A DNA stretch of 64,000 nucleotides from Zasmidium citrigriseum (lineage: Eukaryota; Ascomycota; Dothideomycetes; Mycosphaerellales; Mycosphaerellaceae): the NCBI GenBank assembly GCA_002786025.1, contig NHNW01000033.1, forward strand, positions 434,001-498,000, written 5' to 3'. The position numbers and the translations under genes were made by a program. Shown one piece after another: positions 1-12,800 of this stretch (position 1 is the first letter of the stretch; each line of letters starts with the position of its first letter). Under the pieces are notes generated by a model. It worked only from the letters and a program-made list of their open reading frames with translations, made no database searches and was not told the origin of the DNA.

Positions 1-153
1 GTCGGCCATGTGCGCGTTCAGCCAATCCAGGTCGTTGCGCACATTGAAGCTGAAGTCCTCCACGGCCTCGTCCACGAAGCCCTTCGTCGCCTCTCGCTCG
101 TTCTGGATCCATTGTGACGAGCCGACGGGCGGCGCCTTCGTCCGGGTAGCCAT
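1..153 (-). CDS. Unrecognised protein, N-terminal 51 codons only (cut by window edge)
   Basis: An open minus-strand frame begins with ATG at 153-151 and runs off the left edge without a stop. The 51 visible residues are hydrophilic, with a basic start (MATRTKAPP) followed by a charged, helix-prone stretch (VDEAVEDFSFNVRNDLDWL). There is no signal peptide, so a cytosolic or nuclear protein is likely. I do not recognise the family. It is divergent from the acyl-CoA dehydrogenase gene at 570, and 416 bases separate the two starts. The call rests on the open frame, a plausible start and protein-like composition. Confidence 0.5.
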   Translation of the reverse strand, partial: MATRTKAPPVGSSQWIQNEREATKGFVDEAVEDFSFNVRNDLDWLNAHMAD

Positions 154-569
154 TGTTGTGGTAGTTTGGGGGTTTTGGGTGGTGTCGTCTGATCTCGGCG
201 CGCGAGATATCCAATGCGGGTCGTTCTCGTCAGCTATGCATTGTTCCAAAACAGTCGTCGATATCGTCGTGAGGCGTTCGGCGGCGCGTCGGGGTCGTCG
301 GCGGTGGGTGCGGCGGTGATGTCGAAGTCGTCGCGGTATTTGGAGGTGACGCTGGTTTGTTTATTTTCGGCGCACCTTCCCCAACCTTAATCCCAGCGCG
401 AAAGGAAGCCGCGTTCACGTGACAGGCTTGAACCTTCACCCGCTTCGACTCCACATCTCGAACCTTATTCCCGGATGAACATCATCAACATTCACCGATC
501 TCGCTTCTACCTATTCATCTTCTTTTGTAGGCCAATTCCTTTCTCTGCATTTGTAAATTATCTCCTGCA
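154..569. promoter_or_regulatory. Divergent intergenic region
   Basis: These 416 bases lie between two divergent starts and should hold both promoters. Just before the acyl-CoA dehydrogenase ATG the plus strand is rich in C and T (about 480-560), as is common in fungal 5' leaders. I see no convincing gene or clear TATA box. Confidence 0.5.
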
Positions 570-1977
570 ATGGCTAAGAATCTCATATCTTCATTTCGCT
601 CTGCGTCTCGTCTTGCTTCCTTTTCACGATGTACAACACCGGCAATAACGTCAAGATGTCACTCACGACTATTCTCAGTCTCGCTTCGAAGCAGATTGAT
701 GGAGACATCAGGCTTCACTGAAGAACAAATGACCGTGCGGGATGCCATTGCCAAGATCTGCTCCAACTTCCCAGACGACTACTGGATGGAAAAGGACTAC
801 TCAGGCGAATACCCATTCGAACTGCACTCAGCATTGTCGAAAGATGGCTGGATAGGCATCGCCTTGCCCGAGGAGCTAGGAGGCGGTGGCTTGGGAATCT
901 CAGAAGCTACCATGATGTTGCAGACTATCTCTGAGAGTGGAGCCGGGATGGCAGGTGCCCAGTCAATACATGCAAATGTCTACGCAACCCAACCACTGGC
1001 CAAGTTCGCCACTGAAGATCAGAGAGACCGCTTCTTGAAGAAGATCATCACTGGCGAATGGCGAACATGCTTTGGCGTAACAGAACCCAATACTGGACTG
1101 GATACTCTCAAACTCAAGACGAGTGCAGTTCCTGATGGTGATGGCTATCGAGTATCAGGAGCCAAGATCTGGATTACGAACGCCCAGGTAGCGCAGAAGA
1201 TGGTTCTGCTCGCACGGACGACTCCATTGGAAGACGTTAAGAAGCCCAGCGAAGGCCTCAGCATGTTCTACATCGATCTGGACAAGAGCAATCCCGGCCT
1301 TGAAGTCAAGAAGATTACCAAGATGGGTGGTCGAGCAGTTGATGCCAACCAAGTCTTCTTCGACAACTACTGGATCCCCAAAGACTCTTTGATTGGAGAG
1401 GAAGGTAAAGGTTTCAAGATCATTCTACACGGAATGAACGCCGAGCGATGCCTGCTGGCTGGTGAGGCTCTTGGCCTGGGATACGCAGCACTGAAGAAGT
1501 CTACAGACTACGCTCGCGAGAGGGTGGTATTCGGAAGACCCATTGGTCAAAACCAGGCCATCCAGCATCCACTAGCATCTGCATACATGCAGCTCGAGGC
1601 AGCGAAGTTGGCAACATACCATGCAGCAAGACTCTACGACCGCAGCTCGCCAAACCACCCTGAATACGACGACAGCATCACCCAGCATCAAGTAGGCGTC
1701 GCAGCAAATTCTGCAAAGTACGTTGCTGCAGAAGCGGCGTTTACGGCCTGTGAGCGGAGCGTCATGTCGATGGGCGGTATGGGCTACGCAGCAGAGTATC
1801 ACGTCGAGAGGTATCTGAGAGAGTGCTTCGTGCCTCGTCTCGCTCCTGTGAGCAGGGTGAGTATCTCTTTCCAACTTTCACAGGCTTGTGGAGACGGTTT
1901 TGTTGACGTTCTTTGCACAGGAAATGATCATGAACTTCATCGGCGAGAAAGCCCTTGGACTACCACGCAGCTACTAA
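570..1977 (+). CDS. Acyl-CoA dehydrogenase, mitochondrial
   Basis: A 447-aa acyl-CoA dehydrogenase: FAD-dependent alpha,beta-dehydrogenation of an acyl-CoA, passing electrons to ETF. Exons are 570-1856 and 1921-1977, with an intron that starts GTGAGT and ends CACAG. Without splicing the frame reads on into unrelated residues; with splicing it ends -GLPRSY. Residues 1-45 are rich in Arg and Ser and lack acids, as in a mitochondrial presequence. The N-terminal helical, middle beta (FGVTEPNTG, WITNA) and C-terminal helical domains follow in order. E409 in GGMGYAAEYHVER sits where the medium-chain enzyme has its catalytic glutamate. Family membership is sure; chain-length or branched-chain specificity cannot be read from the sequence. 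Confidence 0.93.
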
Positions 1978-2383
1978 ACATCACCACACTTTTCTCGAAA
2001 TCCAGCTCCTTTCACACACCAACTAGGTGAGTGTAGCCCAAAGCTTTGTCGGTATCGATATCGACTCTCATGCATTTCGGTCGTTGTCGGCAGTTGTAGC
2101 TCAGCTCTCTCACACCTACAGCCCCGCCGGCTATTCCTTCTGACCTCACCTCGTCTAGGATGCTATCTCCTTCAGGCGTCGTCATAACTTCTTTCAGTCA
2201 CGAGTGCGATTAACCCTACAAGCTCCAAACGCAAAGCGGGCAGTTCTCGCAGAAGGCTTGACATTCCCTGTTCGAGTCGCCCCAAACTTATCTTTCTAAT
2301 TATCTGCTAAGCACTCCCTTTCTGCTAATAGACCCTACTTGCTTTACTTCCTTTTCATCTCTCGCGAGATTCTAATCAGAAAT
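1978..2383. other. Intergenic, no gene seen
   Basis: These 406 bases lie between two genes on the same strand. They hold the end of the dehydrogenase transcript and the promoter of the monooxygenase. Nothing gene-like or RNA-like was found. Confidence 0.5.
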
Positions 2384-4264
2384 ATGCCTCACGTCCAAGA
2401 ACCTTCAATTTACATTCCAGACCACCCACAATGCGACCCGCAAAAGATTCGGATAATCCATGTTGGGATGGGCGCAGCGGGTATGCTCTGCGCATACAAG
2501 GCGAAGAAGATGCTCAGTAACTACGAGCTGGTGTGTTATGAGAAGAATCCCGTGCCGGGCGGTACTTGGTATGTTTCGACAGCATGATCCTACGACAATA
2601 GCTCGGGCAGCTTGCTAATGCCTTGCTTTTGCCACTCAGGTACGAGAACAGATACCCCGGCTGTGCGTGTGACATGTAAGTCCAACACGCCATCCAAAAA
2701 CAAGACGTCAATGACTGATGACTGCAGCCCAGCACACACCTACACCCTTCCCTTCTACCCGAATCCCAACTGGACCGGCTACTACGCCCACGCCGCCGAA
2801 ATCCAAGAGTACTTCCTACGCTTCTACAACGAACACAACCTCTCCGAATTCACCACGCTGAACACCGAAGTCCTCAGCGCTGAATGGGACGATCTCCAGG
2901 GGATCTGGAATGTCGAGCTCCGAAGTGTCAAAGACAACTCCACGTTTCGCGATACATGTAACGTCCTCATCAACGGCTCCGGAGTCCTGACGAAATGGAG
3001 ATGGCCCAAAATCGAAGGTCTGCACGATTTCAAAGGCATCCTCGCACATTCCGCCAATTGGCCCGAAAACGTAGACTGGACTGGCAAAAGAGTAGCAGTA
3101 ATCGGCTCCGGCTCCTCCTCAATCCAAATGGTCCCTCAATTCGCAAAGACAGCATCCAAAGTAACAGTCTTCATCCGCAACCAAACCTACATCGCCGCGC
3201 AATTCGGCGCCAACGTAACAAACACCGAAGCAGACCCCAATGCCATGGATCCCGCGGCGGCAGGAAAACACACCTACACTCAAAAGGAAAAGGAGCGATT
3301 TCGAGACGACCCGGAGTATCTCACCGAATACCGCAGGAAAATTGAGAGGAGTATCCAATCGGGCTGGGATATGTTTCAACGAGGCACAGAATTAAACACA
3401 ATGGTGAAGCAATTCACGCAGAACCAAATGCGCGAACGCCTCGGCGATCGAGAAGACTTAAAAGAACTAATGATACCCACCTGGAGTCCCGGCTGTCGCC
3501 GTCTCACTCCCGGCGAAGGCTACCTCGAAGCCCTCACGCAACCGAACGTCGAAGTCATCTGGGGCGAAATCAGCCACATCGCCCCTAACGGCCCCGTAAC
3601 CGCCTCCGGTCGCGAGATCGAAGTCGACATCCTCGCGTGCGCGACGGGCTTCGACGTGCAGTACCTCCCACACTTCAAAATCACGGGCTTAGGAGGACAG
3701 GTCATGCAAGAGCAGAAAGAGCCGAATATCTATGCGAGTATTGCGTGTCCCGGGTTTCCGAATTATTTTGTTATTAATGGGCCGAGGGGAAATTGGGCTC
3801 AGGGGACAGCTCTCCCTTCTCACGAAGTTCAAGTGATGTACGCACTTCAATGCTGCCGTAAAATGCAGGAGGATCAGATTAAGAGTATGTATCCGAAACA
3901 GCGCATTACGGACCGACTCAACGCATATATGGATGAGTGGCATAAGAAGGTAAGCCCCCCCTTCCCCCTTCCCACCCAGGAATCACACCGGCTTACAGTC
4001 CTACAGCAATCAATCTGGACCGAACCCTGCAAATCCTGGTACAAAGCCAACGACCCCTCCGGCAAAGTCATGATCTGGTCGGGTTCGCTGCTGCATCATT
4101 TGAAGTTCCTTAAACGACCACGATTCGAGCACTATGAGATTACGTACAAGGACGAGGACAACATCTTCGCTTTCCTCGGGAATGGAAGGACCATTGGTCA
4201 AGTCAGATATGGGCCGGAGGTGGAGGTGCCGTATATTCGGGGTGAGGAGGGTGTGGGAGATTGA
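2384..4264 (+). CDS. Flavin-containing (Baeyer-Villiger-type) monooxygenase
   Basis: A 566-aa NADPH/FAD monooxygenase predicted to insert oxygen into ketones or a similar substrate. Exons: 2384-2568, 2640-2675 (only 36 nt), 2728-3949 and 4007-4264. Splicing restores the family block GGTWYENRYPGCACD. The FAD site GMGAAG is at residues 28-33. The Baeyer-Villiger fingerprint FxGxxxHxxxW is intact (F175, H181, W185). The NADPH site GSGSSS follows shortly after. An upstream in-frame ATG at 2339 would add 15 residues, but 2384 puts the Rossmann fold at the usual distance. No signal peptide or membrane anchor. It stands alone between a beta-oxidation-type gene and a secreted-protein gene, so the substrate is unknown. 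Confidence 0.9.
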
Positions 4265-4396
4265 GTAGATGGTGAGGCTGGGACTTAGGGAAAGGGGGCT
4301 AGTACGATACAACAGGCTGATTGGGAACAGACAGAAACCGATACAGTCATCGACAGAGGAAATCCGTTGTTATTCATGGGACAAGATTCTATCGAC

Positions 4397-5006
4397 CTAA
4401 GCAGTGCACTGATGCACATCAATATAGAAAGGCCCAGAGCCCTCATCCTATCCACCAAGTCAGCCATCAATCCCCATCACAACAGACAGGAAAATACTTA
4501 CACCAGCAATATTCCCATTCAAAAACCCATCATTGTCCACATCACAATCATTCAAAATAACACTAATATAATCCGATGCCTTGCCGTAGTCCAGGTTGGT
4601 CGAAGACCCATCCCGGGAGCAGAGGTACGCGCAGGCGTTCATGTTGTTGGGCGTGCCGGCGGAGATGTAGGTGCAGCCTGTGCCGCCGCCCTAAAAAAAT
4701 CCCTGTTAGCAGCCTGTTGTGATGCCATGGGGTCTAGGAATGGGATGGATGGGGAGAGGGGTGGATTTACGGAAGATGGATCAGCGAAACCTGAGCTTCC
4801 CGGGATGGACTGCAGGTAGTTGACGATGTTGGTCACGCCTCGAGCGCTGGCGGGGATGTCGGAGAAGATGTTGCAGTTGGGGGCCTGGAGGGAATGTCAG
4901 AGATGTTTGGAGGGGGTTGGAGAGGGTGAGGGTGGTGTACTGGGATCTGGGCGTTGACGGCTACGAGGCCGGAGGCTAGGAGGGCGGCGATGGATGTGAA
5001 TTGCAT
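4397..5006 (-). CDS. Small secreted cysteine-rich protein
   Basis: A four-exon minus-strand gene for a 139-aa protein: exons 4941-5006, 4771-4884, 4502-4690 and 4397-4447, all joining in phase 0. Residues 1-19 form a clear signal peptide (MQFTSIAALLASGLVAVNA). The mature part has six cysteines (26, 66, 80, 84, 109, 137), an even number that fits three disulfides. The segment DCDVDNDGFLNGN looks like part of an EF-hand-type acidic loop, which may be chance. I recognise no family. Size, secretion and cysteine content are those of candidate effectors or apoplastic proteins. A TATA box stands about 95 bases upstream. The last exon is the least certain part, though its acceptor follows a CTGAC branch site and it adds the sixth cysteine. 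Confidence 0.75.
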
Positions 5007-5097
5007 GGTGATTGAATTGGAAGTGGTTGTGGTGATTGGATACTGTATTGCAGTGATGGTCTTGGAATGTATTGGTTTACAACGGAGGGACAGGTTG

Positions 5098-5106
5098 TTT
5101 ATATAT
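5098..5106 (-). promoter_or_regulatory. TATA box of the small secreted protein gene
   Basis: On the minus strand the sequence reads TATATAAA, 92-100 bases upstream of the ATG at 5006. This is a usual core-promoter distance for a filamentous fungus. Confidence 0.55.
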
Positions 5107-6707
5107 CCTGCCCTCGAGCTGCCATGTCGCTGCTCGGCGGCTGTCCACGACGACAACGAGTTCGATCTGGATTGATTGTTGATCGGTGATCGTTGCTCGT
5201 GGATCGTCCACGAACACGTTCTCCCATCTGCTTTGATTGTCCACTCCACGAGTTCCCGTTCACGAGCATCCCACATGTCTCTCGCGTTGTCTAGCTGCAT
5301 TGATAAGTCTCCGCGGCGAGAGCAACCATCCAGCCTCTCATCGCCTGGTATAGACAGTTCTTGTCGTTGTCAGGCTTCCAACATGTTGTTGGCCAAGGTG
5401 CTTGCGGAGATTCAATCCGATCATGATGCTCGTCTGCATCTGGAAATAACATCTTCGTCCAGTGAGAAACCGTTCACGTGGCTTGTGGTATGCTTAGCGT
5501 GAGGTCGACGAGGTTGTTAAGTTCAATGGCCGTCGTCATGGATGTTGGCCAAGAGGCGATGTCCTCGTACTTGTATCAAGCACCAGCATGTCCCTATCGT
5601 TAGTCTTCGAGCATTTCACCTTCAAAGGGTAATCCGAAGGAAACGTCTCCACCAATGGTGGAACTGCATGTGTTGTATGAAAGGGTGAAGTCAATGCCAA
5701 GAGTCGGAGCAGTCGCTGTTCATCCGTCGGTGGCTCGTGGTATGATCCATGGCGTTGGACGCCTTGCATGAGGTCGTCTTTAGGTATACGGATTGACTTC
5801 GAATGGATCATATGCAAGGTGCAGAGGATTGTGGAACGGGACGAGGAGAAATGTGGAGCGGCAACAACAGTAAAAAATGTCGAAGTCGAAGAGAATGACG
5901 AACAAGCAACGATCTTGAGGAAGGCAGGAGTTGCTTGCTTGCAACAAGGCTAGGAAGGCTTGACCGGATGACGTCTTCCTCTATACCAAAGATCTAATGT
6001 CTCTCGAAGCATCACATTATTTATGCATAAAGTCACAACTTGACCTGCAACAACCGGCGCCCTATAAGTCGTGCTTGGCGATCTGCTAGTCCCCTATAGC
6101 GCGAGGGAGCTCTTCCCAAAGCGGAAGGTGCAGCTGCCTGACCAAACTTTCCTTCAGCTCCACGTTTCTTCTCCGTTGATCTTCAGTCCTCCACCACGCG
6201 AATATCCATCGGATGCAGCTCCTCGGAGGTTTTCTTAGAACCATCACGAACAGCAACATTCTGTTCGATGCCATCATGGACACCTCAGGCCTCCCACCAT
6301 CCTCCGCGGCGACCAAAGCCTCCGCCACCGAATTGCAGCGATCCTTCGATGATGGCTGAGCCTCAGGGCAGCGGATACCACATCTTCGCACCGAGCGCGA
6401 TTCACTCCTTGAAGCAGCAAACGCTCCGGACCGCTCGCCTTTCGACACCTTTTCCGGCTCCACATCCACCTTAAAACCACCAGAAAAGTGCAACCTTCCA
6501 TCACCTGACCTTCTATTTGAAGCCAGCATGTCGATCTCTAAGCCTGGGAGGCCTAATCTTAGCGGCTCCGCCGCCTGCCCAAGAACGCCAAACCAGTCGG
6601 CAGAGATGGGTCTGAGAACCAACATGGCACCAATGCAGTGGGTGTTCGTAGGCCAAGCCGTTTGTAGAGGTCCTCCACTATGAGCGGCGAGGTTCGCAGT
6701 TGGTGAG

Positions 6708-6716
6708 AATATATAT
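6708..6716 (+). promoter_or_regulatory. TATA-like element of the GH43 gene
   Basis: An ATATATAT run lies about 70 bases upstream of the ATG at 6784. It is the only AT-rich core element in the local promoter. Confidence 0.4.
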
Positions 6717-6783
6717 CGTCGAGCCCGAGGCAACTACAACAGTCTACCCATCCAGCATCATTATCTCATACCTGTCGCCCAAA

Positions 6784-7819
6784 ATGCAGTCCCTCACCCG
6801 CACCATCCTCCCTCTCACACTCCTCGCAAGCGCCTCCGCCGTCAATCTCGACGTCCTAAACGGCCAAGACTTCCCCGACCCAGGCCTCCTCCAAGTCAAC
6901 GGCGTCTCGTACGCCTACAGCACAGCCTCCGGACCCGGCTCCATCCCCAAGACCTCCAACGGCAACAACTTCAACAACCCCTCCGCATGGGCAGCCCCCA
7001 GCGAGTCCTTCCCCCAGAACTCCCAAGCACAGAGCAATGGCGGCTGGGCGAAACCGTACACCTCCTGGGCCCCGGATGTCGTTCAGCTAGTTGATGGCGA
7101 TGGATCTTTCGCTATGTATTATGCGAGTGAGATTAATGGGGGTGGGAGACAGCCGCATTGTTTGGGTTTGGCGAGGAATAGAGATAATCCTAATGGGCCT
7201 TTTACGGATGGTTCCACCTCGTCGTTCATCTGCCCGAGTGACCGTGGAGGCGCCATTGATCCGGAAGGGTTCCTCGACGACGACGGCCGGCGGTATATCG
7301 CGTACAAGATCGACGGGCCATTTAATGGTGCGGGTCCTTGCTCGAACTCGCAGGGTGATACACCCATCATGTTGCAGCCGGTCACGAATGATGGGTATAC
7401 GTTCAACGGCGACGTCGTGGAGATCTACAACGCCAACTATGCCGGCGAGCAGGGTATCGAGGCGCCGGCTCTGATCAAGCATAATGGGATCTACTTCCTC
7501 TTCTATTCCGTGGGATGTTACTCCAACAACGGCTACCGCACCGACTATGTCACCTCGCAATATATCTACGGTCCGTATGAGAACCCGAGGACGTTGTTGC
7601 AGACTGGTGATTTCGGGCTTTTTGGGTAAGTCTTGCGAACTTTTCGTTGTGGTTGGTGGTTGCTGATGTGTGAATGACAGTCCTGGTGGTCTTGATATCG
7701 TCCCTGGCACTCTGCAGGCTACGTTCCATTCGCTGAAGGAGAGCGATAATGTTGGTCCGGGACGACAGATGAATACTTGTGAGTTGAAGATTGATGGGGA
7801 GAATGTTACTGTTATGTAG
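6784..7819 (+). CDS. Secreted glycoside hydrolase family 43 enzyme (arabinanase/arabinofuranosidase type)
   Basis: A 326-aa single-domain GH43 five-bladed propeller, likely acting outside the cell on arabinan or arabinoxylan side chains. Exons are 6784-7625 and 7681-7819; the intron starts GTAAGT and ends GACAG. The start at 6784 gives a signal peptide (MQSLTRTILPLTLLASASA); an upstream in-frame ATG at 6700 would bury it. The three inverting-mechanism acids fall where expected: D32 in FPDPG (base), D159 in AIDPEG (pKa modulator) and E226 in GIEAPA (acid). There is no carbohydrate-binding module. Family and secretion are well supported; the exact sugar linkage is not. Confidence 0.9.
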
Positions 7820-9880
7820 ATGGTGGAATATGTGTTGGAGAGATGATGAACGACATGTACATACGTTGAATGAAAAGCAAAATCTTTCCACGTTACCTCT
7901 GTCCCAGTCTGTAGCAAACAACTGTTGCCATGGTTGCCTCAGCGGAGTTCAGATACTTGCAAAACCGTTGCTTCAACAGCCGAAACGATCCCTCGACACA
8001 GCTTGCTCGGTCTGGAGGATCTGCGATCTCTTTTCAGCCTTGACCTTTGTTCACCTGAACCGTACCACATGCTCTGGTGGATGATTGGCAAATGGCCATC
8101 TCATGGAGAATGTTACAGCATGCTGAGGTATAGCGGGCAATGGTGGAAGAAGCGCCGCCATGGCCCCAAGGACCAGTCATCGGTGCCCTTGCGGCCACGA
8201 ATGTATGATTACTGGATGAGGTTTCAAGGTATGTCATTTGGCTGTCGAGACTGACATTGATCGCGGCCATGATGCTACTCCTGATGAACATGGCTTAGAA
8301 GCTGCGGTGTTCATCAAGCACGCGAGGTCAATCTCCTTTGGACAGCGATACAGGGAGCAGTATTGCGAGAGACTCAGGAAAGCACAGCGAGTGATGTCGG
8401 CTCGTCGAGCAATTGAGTAAGCGGGCCGATTACCAGGTAGCTTACCGGGCCGGTTGAGCTGTGCTTGTGCTTCCTATCTCGACTACCGATTTAGAAGCAA
8501 GGTTGGTGACTTCGCTTGGATTGTCGAGTAGCATTGATTGAGAACAGAATACCGTTCGGTAGAGCGAGTACCAGATCGTTAGTCGCCTCTTCACTCACCC
8601 AGCTAGAAATGACAAAGTGCCAAGAACTCCCCAAAAGTAGGGCAAAACAGGATATCTCCGATGCACGAACAATCCATCACATCCCACTTGCGCACGTCGT
8701 TCTGTTCATCCAGAGCTTCTCCGTGCACTGGTCCCCTCGAGAGTTCGCGTTTCAGCAAACCCGATTTGACCACGTTGGGGACTCAGATTGGGCGGAGCTA
8801 TTCTGAACAGCTGTTGGGCCAATGGGTGGGAATGATGACGCGAGGATGTTCGATGTCGTGTGCTGGTGTTCGCGCACGGCGGAGGACAGCTGGTGACGGG
8901 GGTGTCCTGGTGGGGAGAGTCGTGATGCGGCGGGAGGGGCCGTGGGGTAGGAAGTGATGGTGTGAGGGGGAGATGAGGGGTGGTGATGTTGGGGATGAGT
9001 AGGATGGTTGGTATGTCGATAGATCGAGATTCGGGAGGTTTTGATGTTGATGTTTTGTTTGAGGAAGAGGAGCAGACGTTGGGCTAGTGGCGGGCGGAAG
9101 CGGAGGCAGGCGTGCCACGCTGCAGGGCGGACAGGGATGTGGTGGCTTGGCTGGGAGGGAAGGCGCCACATCATCACTCGCGCTTGCCGTGCGAAGGAAG
9201 GAAGAGTGGCAGCTGCTGCAAACCAGCTGCGAGACACGACGACGTGACTGCCCAAACCACATGTCCAGCGAATAACGGCAACATTTCTCCGACAGACGAT
9301 TACACACCATATCGAGTCGAAAACGAACGACGTCACCTGATCTTGCGCGACGGCAGCGACGAGCAAGAGAAAGTGAAGGCCGCCGCGCTCACCGCCACCA
9401 GCCCTGCCGCGAGTAGTGACAGAGACGTGAATAGCGCGGGGCGTAACAGATCGGCGCCTTCACCACCGACCGCGGGGCAGTGAAGAGAGATCTCAGCATA
9501 CACTGTTGCAAGAAGAGCTGTTCAAGTGTTTGATCGGAGTCGAGATCGAAGCAGCGCCAGCCTTACACAGCGCATCCCCCCACTACCACCCACCAGCGCA
9601 CCACCCTCGACCCTGCTCTGCCCGCTCCGCACCGAACCTAATCCGCCAACATCCACGTCGACGGCCGACTTGCGCGTACACAGCGACGAGACACCCACAC
9701 CCACACCTCGCCTGCACCGCCCCGCCGTCCACCTCCACGCCCTCGCGGCCCCCCGGACAGGCAGCTGCGACACTCGTTCATATGCCTTCCTGCCGTGCCA
9801 CCACTGTCCCCCGCAGCCTGCGTCTCAACACCGCTCCTCGATGAGCGCAATTGGCCTGACCACCAAACATCCCCGCAAAG
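7820..9880. other. Gene-poor region and leader of the J-domain gene
   Basis: About 2.1 kb with no supported gene. Several overlapping open frames on both strands at 8750-9480 are rich in Arg, Pro and Ser, as chance frames often are in GC-rich fungal DNA. From about 9480 the plus strand becomes C-rich, which fits a long 5' leader of the gene at 9881. Confidence 0.4.
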
Positions 9881-12800
9881 ATGGTCAAGCCGGACATCAA
9901 GCACAACTGTATGTAATATGCAGCATGGTGGAGACATTCCGAACCAGTACTAATAGGTGTACTAGATTACAGCGACCTCGAGCTGCCCACCACCGCCTCC
10001 GTCGACGACATCCGCAAGGCCTACCGCAAACTCGCCCTCCAGTACCACCCCGACCGCAACGCCGGCAAGGAGGATGAGTGCGTGCCGCGCTTTCAGGCCA
10101 TCCAGGCCGCCAACGAGGTCCTGAGCGACCCAACGACAAAAGCCAAGTACGATCAGGATCGCCGCAAGGCCGGTCTCTACCCAACATTCAAGCCCAACCA
10201 GCCCACGCCCGGCAATCCGTACGCAGCCACATCCAACTACCCGCCGCCGCCTCGTCGCACACAGCCTGGCACATGGCAGCGTCCCAACCCGACATATGGC
10301 CAGCCTGCGGGCTCAACACCGAGCGGCGCCGATCGCTTCAGCAATTTCCCTCGCCCAGGCAACACTATGCCGAGGAAAGATCCAGCGGCAGAGCGTGCTC
10401 AGCAGTTCCGTGCCTGGCAGAACATGAACAATGCGAACGAGAAGAAGAATCAATACCCAACACCTCCGCCACCGCAGCCGCCTCGATCTCCCAATTCGCA
10501 GACACAGAACACTGCTCGGCCTAGAATGCCGCGGCAGGACACAAAGATGCCGACGGAGGAGCAGATACGAGCAGGCATGCGATATGGGAAGGCGAGTGCG
10601 GCGGGAGAGAGCCCGGCTGCTGAAAAACAGTCGGCGTGGCAAGCTTTCCAGAACTCCAATTCCGGCAAGCCTGGTATGGGTCGAAGTAGGAGAGGACCGC
10701 AAACTCCTCGTCGTCCTGGAGGCTTTGATCCAAACGCTCCAGGCTCAGACGAGCGACCAGCTCCCCAGTCCACTGGTCATTACTCGCATCGCAACCGCTC
10801 TGAGGATCTCAGTCCAGGCGGCTTCCCTCCTCCCCCACCAGGGCCTCCACCTGGATCAGCACCGCACTCCCCAACAGCTGACAAGTTCCAGCGGCCGTTT
10901 GAATCCCGTGGCCGTGAGGTTCCTTATGCAGAGGGCAACCGGAAGAGCACTCCCTACTCCTCCTTCATCGGCGAGAAACTCCAATTCTCCAGCGATGGCC
11001 TTCGCCGCTCGGCAAGTACTCGGGACACAACTAGACTACAACCAGAGAGTAACAGTACCAGTACGAACCGCGCCAGGAGCTCCAGCCCGGCTGGCCGCCA
11101 ATCCCAACCCACGCCCACCGACACTCACGGTAAAGGCGGCAACAAGCCCTTCATCCCAGGTGGCTCCAGTGAGTCGAGCACCGGCACTGAAGGCTCCTCC
11201 GAATACGACCCAGATGTTACGCAAACGCCAGAAGAGATGGACAGCAGTGCCTCCAACTCAGAGAGACCCAGATTCGCAGTACCACCCGATCAGAGACCGA
11301 AGAAGACGCCGAAGCGACCCAGCTCCAAGCTCAACAATGGATCGAATTACTCCTCGAATGCGACCTCGCCGGCTTTTGAAGCTCCCGGTGCGCAGTCCGA
11401 TGGCGATCATCCGACCATGCAGCAGCGGAAGAGCAGCCAAAACATGTATGCACACCCTTCTTCTTACTTTAACCCCTACCCTTCTTTCAGCCGCGGAAAG
11501 TGGGTTGCGGATACGTTTGGCTCTATTTCAACAAAGAGCCAACCACGCAACACCAACACTATTCCAAAGTGGGCTTTTCCCAGTTCTGTTTATCCCAGTG
11601 AGAGGCCGACGAAGAAGATTGTTGCGGACCGCCATCTGCAAGTCGCACGTCAGGACCCTCACTGGAATGAGGTATCTGCTGAAGTGCAGTCCGCCTACTT
11701 GTTGTTTCGGCGCGAGTTGGTCCGACATGGAGTCTCAGCACAAGAATTGGACAGCCTCGACAATCTGGATCTGATGGCGTTCTTGCGCTTGACTCGCATC
11801 CCGCCCAGGAAGACAGGCGTTGCAGCATGCGATCATGCTATCCTAACTGTTCTTTCGCGACACCCATCTGTTCGTCATTATATTTTGCCAGACCAACAGG
11901 CTGACGATGCATCTTCTGACAACAGTTTCACATTCCCCATCAACAACGATACCTTCACAAGCACTGCAAGCAAGAGTCGAAGTTTTGACAACATCAATAC
12001 CAAATTCTCACCTGACGGCTGGAACGGATCTTTCACTAGCACTGCTGCTCCCGACTACTTTGCCGCGGCTGGACGAAAGCCATCACCTGGACGACGTGCG
12101 CCATCGACTAAAGGCCATGGAAGAGCAGCGACTGCAGATGTACCGCCACGAAGCAACAGCAACACGCCTGGCGACATGGGCCCGCCTCCTCGACCAGAGC
12201 AGCCTGCTTCGATGTTCACGTCGCCTTCTGATGTCAAGTTCAATGAGGATCAGTGGAAGGATACATTCAAGGACTCTTCCTGGACGATGCCGCCGCTGGG
12301 TGCGAATGGCGGGACGAGCTCGAAGACGCCAAGCAGGAAGAGCAGCAGGCTGAACTCAAAGACGTCCACTGAGGGTGTGGCAGGCAGTAGGGAGCGACCA
12401 CACATCATTGTCGACGACGATGATGTTGCAGAAGCTCGGAACTCGAATGGCAGGGCCGAAACCGGTGGAGCTTACGATGAGGGCGATGCCATGGATATCG
12501 ATACTCCCCCGCCTGCTCACCAGACTGATACCACGAAGGAACCTCGCTTGTACGCCGTGCCGAAGTCGACCTGGAGAGAAGCGGCCGAGAAGCAGCAGTC
12601 TGGAGGTGCTCGCAAGAGTTCATCGATGCGAGGCAAGCAGAACGTCAACGCTGGCCTGAAGACGAATCTGGACGATCTATCGCATGTCGAGCCAATCGGT
12701 CGCAGCACTGACGGTCTCAACATGGGTGATCTGGGCTCTTCACTGCCATTCCAATCACAGTCTCACCCATATCATTCTCGCAGTACATCAGGTTCAGAGC

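Larger units (their letters stand above)
5007..6783. other. Gene-poor region
   Basis: About 1.8 kb without a gene I can support. The left end holds the promoter of the small secreted protein; the right end holds that of the GH43 gene. A 215-codon minus-strand open frame (6086-6733) has a composition unlike its neighbours and no recognisable motif, so it is not called. Confidence 0.45.

Noticed and set aside
6086..6733. 215-codon minus-strand open frame upstream of GH43
   Set aside because: No motif, irregular composition, overlaps the probable GH43 promoter, and no splice or start support.
8752..9483. Long overlapping open frames on both strands before the J-domain gene
   Set aside because: Arg/Pro/Ser-rich chance frames in GC-rich DNA; none has a motif.
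10431..11774. 447-codon plus frame inside the J-domain gene
   Set aside because: A shadow frame of the real coding sequence; Arg/Ser/Pro-rich and without its own motif.
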